A DNA stretch of 64,000 bases from Azospirillum sp. TSH58 (GTDB lineage Bacteria; Pseudomonadota; Alphaproteobacteria; Azospirillales; Azospirillaceae), in NCBI RefSeq assembly GCF_003119115.1, contig NZ_CP022369.1, positions 310,001 to 374,000 of the forward strand, given 5' to 3'. A program made the position numbers and the translations under genes. Below, in pieces: positions 51,543 through 58,962 of the stretch (positions are counted from its first letter, which is position 1; each line of letters starts with the position of its first letter). Below the pieces are notes generated by a model that was not told where the DNA came from, did not search any database, and worked only from the letters and a program-made list of their open reading frames with translations.

Positions 51543-51554
51543 GTTGTATACAAT
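51543..51554. promoter_or_regulatory. GntR operator between the regulator and the lyase operon
   Basis: GTTGTATACAAT, core TTGTATACAA a perfect 10-bp palindrome, 51 bases upstream of the GntR ATG and 101 upstream of the lyase GTG. The same 12-mer recurs at 50774-50785. Confidence 0.65.
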
Positions 51555-51654
51555 GGCGCACTATGTTCGTAGGCACAACAAATTAATCGCCCATTTCCGG
51601 TGCGCTTTGGCGGAAGCCGACAGCGGAAGCGGCGGCAAGGGAGGGATACAACCG

Positions 51655-52527
51655 GTGACGACACCCGCACAACGCCTGAAAACGTTGCTGGAGGCTCCCG
51701 GCCTTCACCTGATGCCCTGCTGCTTCGACGCGCTGTCGGCGCGGCTGATCGAGCAGGCCGGTTTCCGCGTCAGCCTGATGAGCGGCTTCGCCGTCTCGGC
51801 GACCCGGCTGGGGATGCCCGACACCGGGCTGATCTCCTTCGCCGAGATGCTCGACCAGCTCCGCAACGTCTGTCAGGCGGCCCCCGGCCTGCTGGTGATC
51901 GGCGACGGCGACACCGGCTACGGCAACGCCATGAACGTGCAGCGCACCGTGCGCGACTACGCCCGCGCCGGCGCCGCCGCCGTGCTGATCGAGGATCAGG
52001 TCAGCCCCAAGCGCTGCGGCCACACCAAGGGCAAGCAGGTCATCGGGCGGGCGGAGGCGCGCATGAAGATCCGCGCCGCCGTCGATGCCGCCCGCTCGGG
52101 GGCCGACGACATCCTGATCCTGGCGCGCACCGACGCCCGCGCCGTGCACGGCTTCGACGCGGCGCTGGAGCGCTGCCGGGATTTCGTGGAGGAGGGCGCC
52201 GACATCATTTTCATGGAGGCCCCGCACGACGCGGCGGAAATGGCCGCCTTCTGCGCGGGCGTCGACCGCCCGGCCATGGCGAACATGGTGCGCGGCGGCC
52301 AGACGCCGATGCTGCCGCCGCGCGAGCTGGAGGCGCTGGGCTTCAAGCTCGCCGCCTATCCGCTGACCCTGATGTCGGCGGCCATCGACGCCATGCGCAG
52401 CGCCCTGGCCGCGGTGGCGGACGGGCGGGAGGGCCACGTGGCCCAGGCCGATTTCGAGGCGCTGAAGACCCTCGTCGGCTTCCCCGACTACTACGAGCGG
52501 GAACAGGCCTACCGGGCCGCCGAGTGA
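51655..52527 (+). CDS. Isocitrate lyase/PEP mutase-family lyase, copy 1
   Basis: TIM-barrel enzyme of 290 residues. GDGDTGYGN and the catalytic loop SPKRCGHTKGK (C121) identify the isocitrate lyase/PEP mutase superfamily. Retention of the Cys fits carbon-carbon lyases (isocitrate, methylisocitrate and 2,3-dimethylmalate lyase, oxaloacetate hydrolase) rather than PEP mutase. DILILARTDARAVHG and IIFMEAP are metal- and substrate-binding parts. The GTG start at 51655 follows GGGAGG. First gene of an operon with a LeuCD-type hydratase, an importer and a second lyase, so it would cleave a hydroxylated di- or tricarboxylic acid. Confidence 0.87.
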   Translation: MTTPAQRLKTLLEAPGLHLMPCCFDALSARLIEQAGFRVSLMSGFAVSATRLGMPDTGLISFAEMLDQLRNVCQAAPGLLVIGDGDTGYGNAMNVQRTVRDYARAGAAAVLIEDQVSPKRCGHTKGKQVIGRAEARMKIRAAVDAARSGADDILILARTDARAVHGFDAALERCRDFVEEGADIIFMEAPHDAAEMAAFCAGVDRPAMANMVRGGQTPMLPPRELEALGFKLAAYPLTLMSAAIDAMRSALAAVADGREGHVAQADFEALKTLVGFPDYYEREQAYRAAE

Positions 52528-52541
52528 GGAGAGGCAACGCC

Positions 52542-53972
52542 ATGACCACGCCGCGTTCCATCATCGACAAGATCTGGGACCAGCACGTCGTCGCCGATCT
52601 GGGCGACGGGCGGGTGCTGCTCCACATCGACCGCCACATGCTGCACGAGGTCACCAGCCCGCAGGCCTACGCCGGGCTGGCCGCCGCCGGGCGCCGGCTG
52701 CGCCGCCCCGACCTGACCTTCGCGACGGCGGACCACATCGTCTCGACCGAGAACGGCCGCACCGACGACACGGTGCCGGGCGGGCCGGAGATGATCCGCG
52801 CCCTGCGCGCCAACGCCGAGGCCACCGGCGTCGCGCTGTTCGACCTGGGCGACGTGCGCCAGGGCATCGTGCATGTGATCGCGCCGGAACTGGGGATCGC
52901 CCTGCCGGGCGCCACCCTGGTCTGCGGCGACAGCCACACCAGCACGGTCGGCGCGCTGGGCGCCATGGCCTGGGGCATCGGCACGTCGGAGGTCGAGCAT
53001 GTCATGGCGACGCAGACGGCGATCCTGCGCCGCCCGCCCACCATGCGCATCACCGTCGGCGGCACCCGCCCGGCGGGCGTGTCGGCCAAAGACATGGTGC
53101 TGAAGCTGATCGCCACCATCGGCACCGCCGGGGCGACGAGCTACGGCGTCGAATACGCCGGCCCGGCCATCCGCGCGCTTTCCATGGAGGAGCGGATGAC
53201 CGTCTGCAACATGTCGGTGGAGCTGGGCGCGCGTTTCGGCCTGATCGCCCCCGACGAGGTCACCTTCGCCTATCTGAAAGGGCGGCCCTTCGCCCCGGCG
53301 GGCGATCTGTGGGAGCCGGCGGTGGCGGCGTGGCGCGCCCTGGCGAGCGATCCCGGCGCCCGCTTCGACGCCGAGATCGAGCTGGACGTCTCCAGCCTCA
53401 CGCCGCAGGTGTCCTGGGGCACCAGCCCGCAGGACTGCATCGGCGTCGGCGACACCGTTCCCGATCCGGAGCGCGAGGCCGACCCCAAACGCCGTCAGGC
53501 GATGCGCCGCGCGCTGGACTACATCGGGTTGGAGCCGGGGACGCCGATCCGCGACCTGCCGGTGGACATGGTCTTCATCGGCTCCTGCACCAACAGCCGC
53601 ATTGAGGATCTGAGGGCCGCAGCCGCCGTGCTGAAGGGACGGCGGGTAGCCGCCGGCCTGCGCGCGCTCGTCGTGCCCGGCTCCGGGCAGGTGCGCCGAC
53701 AGGCCGAGGCGGAGGGGCTGGACCGCGTGTTCACCGCCGCCGGCTTCGAATGGCGGGAGCCGGGCTGTTCGATGTGCGCCGGCATGAACGCCGACCGGGT
53801 GCCGCCGGGCAAGCGCTGCGTCGCCACCTCGAACCGCAATTTCGAAGGGCGCCAGGGGCCGGGCGCGCGCACCCACCTCGCCAGCCCCGCCACCGCGGCG
53901 GCGGCGGCCGTTGCCGGGCGCATCGTCGATGTCCGCAGTCTGGAAGCCCACAGCCTGGAAGGGAGCGCCTGA
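52542..53972 (+). CDS. Aconitase-family hydratase large subunit (LeuC/DmdA-like)
   Basis: Protein of 476 residues, LeuC length. The 4Fe-4S ligands are C349 (GSCTNSR), C409 and C412 (CSMCAGM). DRHMLHEVTSPQAYAGL and CGDSHTSTVGALGAMAWGIG are conserved. The family hydrates or dehydrates malate-type acids (isopropylmalate, citraconate, homoaconitate, dimethylmaleate). Position between two lyase genes and an importer argues for a catabolic role rather than leucine synthesis. The ATG has GAGGAGAGG upstream. It pairs with the small subunit that starts two bases after its stop. Confidence 0.9.
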   Translation: MTTPRSIIDKIWDQHVVADLGDGRVLLHIDRHMLHEVTSPQAYAGLAAAGRRLRRPDLTFATADHIVSTENGRTDDTVPGGPEMIRALRANAEATGVALFDLGDVRQGIVHVIAPELGIALPGATLVCGDSHTSTVGALGAMAWGIGTSEVEHVMATQTAILRRPPTMRITVGGTRPAGVSAKDMVLKLIATIGTAGATSYGVEYAGPAIRALSMEERMTVCNMSVELGARFGLIAPDEVTFAYLKGRPFAPAGDLWEPAVAAWRALASDPGARFDAEIELDVSSLTPQVSWGTSPQDCIGVGDTVPDPEREADPKRRQAMRRALDYIGLEPGTPIRDLPVDMVFIGSCTNSRIEDLRAAAAVLKGRRVAAGLRALVVPGSGQVRRQAEAEGLDRVFTAAGFEWREPGCSMCAGMNADRVPPGKRCVATSNRNFEGRQGPGARTHLASPATAAAAAVAGRIVDVRSLEAHSLEGSA

Positions 53973-53973
53973 C

Positions 53974-54615
53974 ATGCCGGAACCGATCAACCGCATCACC
54001 GGGATCGCCGCACCGCTGCCGCGCGCCAACGTCGACACCGACGCGATCATCCCCAAGGCCCATCTGCTGACCATCCACCGCAGCGGGCTGGGCGCCGGCC
54101 TCTTCTCCGAATGGCGGTTCGACGACGACGGCCGGGAACGGCCGGACTTCGTCCTCAACCAGACCCCCTGGCGGGAGGCGACGATTCTGCTGGCCGGCGA
54201 GAATTTCGGCTGCGGCTCGTCGCGCGAACACGCGGTGTGGAGCCTGATGGACTTCGGCATCCGCTGCGTGATCGCGCCGAGCTTCGCCAGCATCTTCCAT
54301 GAGAATTGCCAGAAGAACGGTCTGGCCGCCGTGACTTTGGACGAGGCCGCGCTCGCTCATCTGGTCGCTTGCGCCCAGGCGACGCCCTCAGGTTCAAGGC
54401 CGGCCGCCGCCACGACGGTGGACATCGAGGCTTGCCGCGTCACCGCCCCGGACGGGCGGGAGTTCCCCTTCACGATGGAGGCGGCGCGGCGGCAGGCGCT
54501 TCTGGAAGGGCTGGACGAGATCGGGGCCAGCCTGCGCCATGACGACGCCATGGCGGCGTTCGAGGCGCGCGACCGGGCGCGGCGCCCGTGGATTCACGCC
54601 CTGCCTACCGCCTGA
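53974..54615 (+). CDS. Aconitase-family hydratase small subunit (LeuD/DmdB-like)
   Basis: Swivel-domain subunit of 213 residues. Conserved parts are NVDTDAIIPKAHLLTIHRSGLG, the active-site loop GENFGCGSSREHAVWSL and FASIFHENCQKNGL. The length is close to LeuD. It pairs with the large subunit immediately upstream. The residues after GRERPDFVLN and the substrate loop (KAHLLTIHRSGLG) would decide which malate derivative fits; I cannot infer it reliably. Confidence 0.9.
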   Translation: MPEPINRITGIAAPLPRANVDTDAIIPKAHLLTIHRSGLGAGLFSEWRFDDDGRERPDFVLNQTPWREATILLAGENFGCGSSREHAVWSLMDFGIRCVIAPSFASIFHENCQKNGLAAVTLDEAALAHLVACAQATPSGSRPAAATTVDIEACRVTAPDGREFPFTMEAARRQALLEGLDEIGASLRHDDAMAAFEARDRARRPWIHALPTA

Positions 54616-54674
54616 ACGGGTCCGGATCAACGCGCATGGCCGGAAAGGCCAGCGGCAATTTGGGAGGAACAGCG

Positions 54675-55646
54675 ATGTCGTTCATGACCACGATGAAGCG
54701 CAAGGCGGTCCTGGGGGCGGCGGCCATGGGGACGGCCATGGGAGTGGCGCTCGCCACCCTCGTCCCGGCGCAGGCCGAGGAGATCACGGTCACCCATTGG
54801 GGCGTCCTGATGTACGGCGCGCCCTACGCCGTTGCCATGGAGAAGGGCTACTACAAGGAGCAGGGGCTGGACATCACCGGCGTCCTGACCTCCAAGGGCG
54901 GCGGCACGACCATGCGCAACGTCATGGCGGCGCCGATGCCCTATGGCGAGGTCGCCCTGTCGGCGGCGGTGGCGGCGATCAACCAGGGGATCGACGTGCG
55001 CATCATCCACACCGGCGTGCGCACCGCGGGCGAGATCCTGTGGGTGACCAAGCCGGACTCCCCGGTCAAGACCGCCAAGGACCTGGACGGCAAGAAGGTC
55101 GCCTTCACCAGCCCGAAGTCGGTCACCGACATGCTGCTGACCATGGTGAAGGACAAGCACGGCATCACGGTGGACGGCGTGTCCGCGGGCGGCATCGGCG
55201 GCGGCCTGACCATGCTGGAGCAGGGCGGGGTGGCCGCCGCCCCGGTGATGGACCCGATCTGGGCGCGCGTGCAGAACAAGTACCGCATGGTCTTCGCGGT
55301 CGAGACCGAGCTGCCCACCATGGTGCAGACCGTGGGCGTCACCACGCCGGAATTCGCCGCGAAGAACGGCGACAAGCTGAAGAAGCTGATCGAGGCGCGG
55401 CGCAAGGGGGTGGACTTCGTCTACGCCAACCCCGAAGAGACCGCCAAGATCATGACGAAATACTACGACATCGACGAGGCGGTCGCGCTGCAGGCGCTGA
55501 AGAATCTGGCGACCATCAAATACTGGAGCGCCGGCGACTTCGAGTATGACGGCATGAACAACCTGATCAAGGGCCTGGAGATCATCGGCGAGGTCAAGGG
55601 CCAGGTCGATTGGTCGAAGCATGTCGACGCCTCGTTCCTGAAATAA
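54675..55646 (+). CDS. ABC importer substrate-binding protein (NMT1/TauA type)
   Basis: Binding protein of 323 residues with a signal peptide ending PAQAEE (about residue 36). The NMT1 fold shows in GAPYAVAMEKGYYKEQGLDI, KTAKDLDGKKVAFTSPKSVTD and TPEFAAKNGDKLKKLIEA. The ATG follows GGGAGGAA. Lying between hydratase and lyase genes, it should deliver the acid that these enzymes degrade, or a precursor. Confidence 0.9.
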   Translation: MSFMTTMKRKAVLGAAAMGTAMGVALATLVPAQAEEITVTHWGVLMYGAPYAVAMEKGYYKEQGLDITGVLTSKGGGTTMRNVMAAPMPYGEVALSAAVAAINQGIDVRIIHTGVRTAGEILWVTKPDSPVKTAKDLDGKKVAFTSPKSVTDMLLTMVKDKHGITVDGVSAGGIGGGLTMLEQGGVAAAPVMDPIWARVQNKYRMVFAVETELPTMVQTVGVTTPEFAAKNGDKLKKLIEARRKGVDFVYANPEETAKIMTKYYDIDEAVALQALKNLATIKYWSAGDFEYDGMNNLIKGLEIIGEVKGQVDWSKHVDASFLK

Positions 55647-55685
55647 TCCGCCAGAAGACATCCGATGACCGGGAGGAAGCCCCCG

Positions 55686-56546
55686 ATGAAAGCCAACGTC
55701 GCCGCCAAACGCGACCTGCACGAGGAGGCGGGGGCCAACCCCGCCCCGGCCGTCCACGCCGACCTGAAGGGGGTCAGCCGCATCTACGGCGTTCCCGGTC
55801 ACGGCGGGGTCCACGCGCTGGGCCCCGTCGACCTGACCTTGCGGCAGGGGGAGTTCTTCTCCGTCGTCGGGCCGTCGGGCTGCGGCAAGTCCACGCTGCT
55901 CGACGTGCTGTCCGGCCTGTCCGTGCCGACCGAGGGGTCGGTGAGCTTCGAAGGCAAGCCGGTGGCCGGCAAGGTCCCGGACGGCGTCGGGGTGGTGTTC
56001 CAGGAGGACGCCACCTTCCCCTGGCTGACCGTGTGGGACAACATCGCCTTCGGCCTGCGCCGGGCGGGCGTCGATCCGGCGGAGATCGAGCGGCGGGTGA
56101 ACTACGCCGTCGGCTTCGTCGGGCTGAAGGACTTCGCCAAGGCCTATCCGGTGCAGCTGTCCGGCGGCATGCGCCAGCGCGTCTGCATCGCCCGCACGCT
56201 GGTGATGCGCCCGCGCCTGATCCTGCTGGACGAGCCGTTCGGCGCGCTCGACGCGCAGACCCGCCTGATCATGGGCGACGAGCTTTTGAAGCTGTGGCGC
56301 GAGACCGGCGCCACGGTGATGCTGATCACCCACGCGCTGGACGAGGCGGCCATGCTGTCCGACCGCATCGGCGTGATGTCGTCCCGGCCCGGACGGATCA
56401 TCGAGGAGATCGAGACGGGCTGGCCGCGCGAGCGCGATTCCCGCATCGCCAGCGAGGACGCCTTCGGCCAGATCACCGCCCGGCTGTGGCGCCTGCTGCG
56501 CGAGGAGAGCCTGAAGGCGGCGGGCCTCGCCGGGGGTGGGTCATGA
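55686..56546 (+). CDS. ABC importer ATPase (TauB/SsuB type)
   Basis: ATPase of 286 residues with Walker A GPSGCGKST, Q-loop VFQEDATFPWLTV, signature LSGGMRQRVCIARTL, Walker B ILLDEPFGALDAQTR and switch His MLITHALDEAAMLSD. The ATG at 55686 follows GGGAGG and was chosen over one 21 bases upstream. The stop overlaps the first permease start. Confidence 0.93.
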   Translation: MKANVAAKRDLHEEAGANPAPAVHADLKGVSRIYGVPGHGGVHALGPVDLTLRQGEFFSVVGPSGCGKSTLLDVLSGLSVPTEGSVSFEGKPVAGKVPDGVGVVFQEDATFPWLTVWDNIAFGLRRAGVDPAEIERRVNYAVGFVGLKDFAKAYPVQLSGGMRQRVCIARTLVMRPRLILLDEPFGALDAQTRLIMGDELLKLWRETGATVMLITHALDEAAMLSDRIGVMSSRPGRIIEEIETGWPRERDSRIASEDAFGQITARLWRLLREESLKAAGLAGGGS

Positions 56547-57292
56547 GCTGGGCGGGCTGGCTCCGGCTGATCGTGGTGACCGGCGCCGTCCTGCTGCTGG
56601 AGGTGCTGTGCCGGGCCGGCGTCATCGCAAAGACGGTTCTGCCCGCGCCCAGCGTCATGGCCGGCGATCTCTACCGCCTTCTGGCCTCGGGTGCGGCCAG
56701 CGCCGACATCGGCGAGACGCTGGGCAACGTCGCGATGGCGGTGATCGCCTCGATCCTGCTCGGCTTCGTCGGCGGCGTGGCGATCCACGCGATGCCGCGG
56801 GTGCGCCGGGCGCTCGATCCCTTCCTGGCGACCTATTACGCGGTTCCCTTCTTCGTCTTCTACCCGGTGCTGATCGTGATCTTCGGGCTGGGGGCGGCGC
56901 CCATCGTGGTGATCGGCACGCTGTTCGGCGTGGTGGCGATGCTGATCAACACGCTGAACGGGCTGGACCGGATTCCCCGCGTCCTGCTGAAGACCGCGCG
57001 CGTCCACGGCATGGATCCGGTGCGCACGGCGCTGATGGTCAAGCTGCCCAGCGCGGCGCCCTTCCTGTTCACCGGGGCGAAGCTCGCCATCGCCTACTGC
57101 TTCATCGGCGTCATCGCGGCAGAGTTCATCATGTCCTCCTCGGGCATCGGCTACAGCATCGCCTATGCCTTCAACAACTTCGACAATGCGCGGATGTACG
57201 CGCTGATGCTGTTCATCATCGTCCTGGTGACGGTGCTCAACGCGGTGCTCTTCACCTGGGAGCGCCGGATCATGCAGCGGCGGAGGCGCTGA
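56543..57292 (+). CDS. ABC importer permease A (TauC/SsuC type)
   Basis: Permease of 249 residues with about six helices and the EAA region LKTARVHGMDPVRTALMVKLP. It overlaps the ATPase stop by four bases. A second, different permease follows, so the pore is probably a heterodimer. Most Tau/Ssu importers have a single permease gene. Confidence 0.92.
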   Translation: MSWAGWLRLIVVTGAVLLLEVLCRAGVIAKTVLPAPSVMAGDLYRLLASGAASADIGETLGNVAMAVIASILLGFVGGVAIHAMPRVRRALDPFLATYYAVPFFVFYPVLIVIFGLGAAPIVVIGTLFGVVAMLINTLNGLDRIPRVLLKTARVHGMDPVRTALMVKLPSAAPFLFTGAKLAIAYCFIGVIAAEFIMSSSGIGYSIAYAFNNFDNARMYALMLFIIVLVTVLNAVLFTWERRIMQRRRR

Positions 57293-57297
57293 CGGCC

Positions 57298-58035
57298 ATG
57301 CACAGAAAGACCGATACGCTTCTCGTCATCGTCGCGCTGGTGGCCCTGTGGCAGGTCCTGCACTGGATCGTCGGCAGCGTCGCCCTGACCTCGCCCGCCG
57401 ACACGCTGGCCCGCGCCGTGGAACTGCTGGGCTCCGCCACCTTCTGGCCGCACGTCGCGGAAACCGGCGTGGCGCTGCTCTATTCGCTGCTGCTGGCGGT
57501 GCTCGGCGGGCTGACCATCGGCATCGCTCTCGGCATCAACCGGCTGGCCGGGGAGGTGGCGGAGCCGATCCTGGTGTCGCTCTATTCGCTGCCCAAGATC
57601 ACCCTCTACCCGGTGATCCTGCTCGCCTTCGGGCTGGGCCTGTCGGCCAAGGTGGCCTTCGGGACGATCCACGGCATCATCCCGGTGATCATCTTCACGA
57701 TGAACGCGGTCCGCACCATCCCGCCGGTGATGCTGCGCAGCGCGCGGGTGATGCGCCTGTCGCCGCCGCAGCTCGTCTCCACCATCATCCTGCCCGCGGC
57801 GCTGCCGGAGCTGGTGTCCGGCCTGCGGGTGGGCTTCTCGCTGACCCTGCTGGGCGTGCTGATCGGCGAGATGTTCGCCTCGCAGCGCGGCCTCGGCTAC
57901 CTCGTCATGAACGCCATCGGCGGGCACGACGTGCGCACCATGATGGCGGTGGTGCTGATCCTCGCCACCACCGCCGTGCTCATCAGCGCCGGCCTGCTGC
58001 ACATCGACCGGCGCATGCACCGGCGTGCCTCGTAA
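57298..58035 (+). CDS. ABC importer permease B (TauC/SsuC type)
   Basis: Permease of 245 residues with about six helices and the EAA region RSARVMRLSPPQLVSTIILPA. It begins five bases after permease A and differs clearly from it in sequence. It probably forms the second half of a heterodimeric pore. Confidence 0.92.
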   Translation: MHRKTDTLLVIVALVALWQVLHWIVGSVALTSPADTLARAVELLGSATFWPHVAETGVALLYSLLLAVLGGLTIGIALGINRLAGEVAEPILVSLYSLPKITLYPVILLAFGLGLSAKVAFGTIHGIIPVIIFTMNAVRTIPPVMLRSARVMRLSPPQLVSTIILPAALPELVSGLRVGFSLTLLGVLIGEMFASQRGLGYLVMNAIGGHDVRTMMAVVLILATTAVLISAGLLHIDRRMHRRAS

Positions 58036-58058
58036 AGACTTCCGGAGATTCCAACGAC

Positions 58059-58952
58059 ATGACCACTTCCCTTAAGCCCAAACCCCTTAAGCCCAAGTCC
58101 CTCAAACAGCGCCTGTCGCAGCCGGGCCTGATCTCGGCCCCCGGCGTGTTCGACATGATCTCGGCCAAGGTGGCGGACGGCATGGGGTTCGACGCGCTGT
58201 ACATGACCGGCTACGGCACCGTGGCCAGCCATCTCGGCCTGCCGGACGCCGGTCTCGCCACCTACAGCGACATGGTCGGCCGGGTGCGCGCCATCGCGCG
58301 CGGCACCTCGACGCCGCTGATCGCCGACGGCGACACCGGCTACGGCGGCCTGCTGAACGTCGATTTCACGATCCGCGGCTATGAGGAGGCCGGGGCCGCC
58401 GCCATCCAGCTCGAAGACCAGGAATTCCCGAAGAAGTGCGGCCACACGCCGGGCCGCCGCGTCATCCCCATGGCCGACATGGTGCGCAAGATCCGCGTCG
58501 CCTGCGAGGCGCGCTCGTCGAGCGACTTCCTGATCATCGCCCGCACCGACGCGCGCACGACGCTCGGCCTCGACGAGGCGTTGCGCCGCGCCGACGCCTA
58601 CGCCGAGGCGGGGGCCGACATCATCTTCGTGGAGAGCCCGGAGAGCGAGGCGGAGATGGAGCGGATCTGCCGGACCATCGGCAAGCCGCTGATCGCCAAC
58701 ATGGTGGAGGGCGGGCGTACGCCTGTGATGACCGGGGCGCGGCTGGAGGAGCTTGGCTACCGCATCGCCATCTTCCCGGCCACCGGCTTCCTGGCGATGG
58801 CCGCGGCGCTGCGCAGCGCCTACGGCGAAATCCTCGCCAAGGGGTCGAGCGCCGAGTATCGGGGGGAGCTTTATCCCTTCCCCGACTTCACCCGCCTGAT
58901 GGGCTTCGAGCGCGTCTGGGAGTTCGAGAAGCGCCACCCCGAGACGGCGTAA
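58059..58952 (+). CDS. Isocitrate lyase/PEP mutase-family lyase, copy 2
   Basis: Paralogue of the first lyase, 297 residues, with GDGDTGYGG and EFPKKCGHTPGRR (C127 catalytic Cys), then SDFLIIARTDARTTLG and DIIFVESPESEAEM. The catalytic loop is again of the lyase type. The N-terminus has a Lys/Pro run (two LKPKP/LKPKS units from a 15-bp repeat at 58071-58100) that precedes the domain. The ATG follows GGAGA. Last gene of the operon. Two lyases with one hydratase suggest two sequential or parallel carbon-carbon cleavages, or cleavage of two stereoisomers. Confidence 0.87.
   Translation: MTTSLKPKPLKPKSLKQRLSQPGLISAPGVFDMISAKVADGMGFDALYMTGYGTVASHLGLPDAGLATYSDMVGRVRAIARGTSTPLIADGDTGYGGLLNVDFTIRGYEEAGAAAIQLEDQEFPKKCGHTPGRRVIPMADMVRKIRVACEARSSSDFLIIARTDARTTLGLDEALRRADAYAEAGADIIFVESPESEAEMERICRTIGKPLIANMVEGGRTPVMTGARLEELGYRIAIFPATGFLAMAAALRSAYGEILAKGSSAEYRGELYPFPDFTRLMGFERVWEFEKRHPETA
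58071..58100. repeat. 15-bp tandem repeat, two copies
   Basis: CTTAAGCCCAAACCC and CTTAAGCCCAAGTCC in frame at the 5' end of the second lyase gene, coding LKPKP and LKPKS. Confidence 0.9.
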
Positions 58953-58962
58953 GCACCGCCAC

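Noticed and set aside
52542..54615. Leucine biosynthetic leuCD
   Set aside because: Set between lyase and importer genes under a GntR operator, with no leuA or leuB nearby; a catabolic hydratase is favoured.
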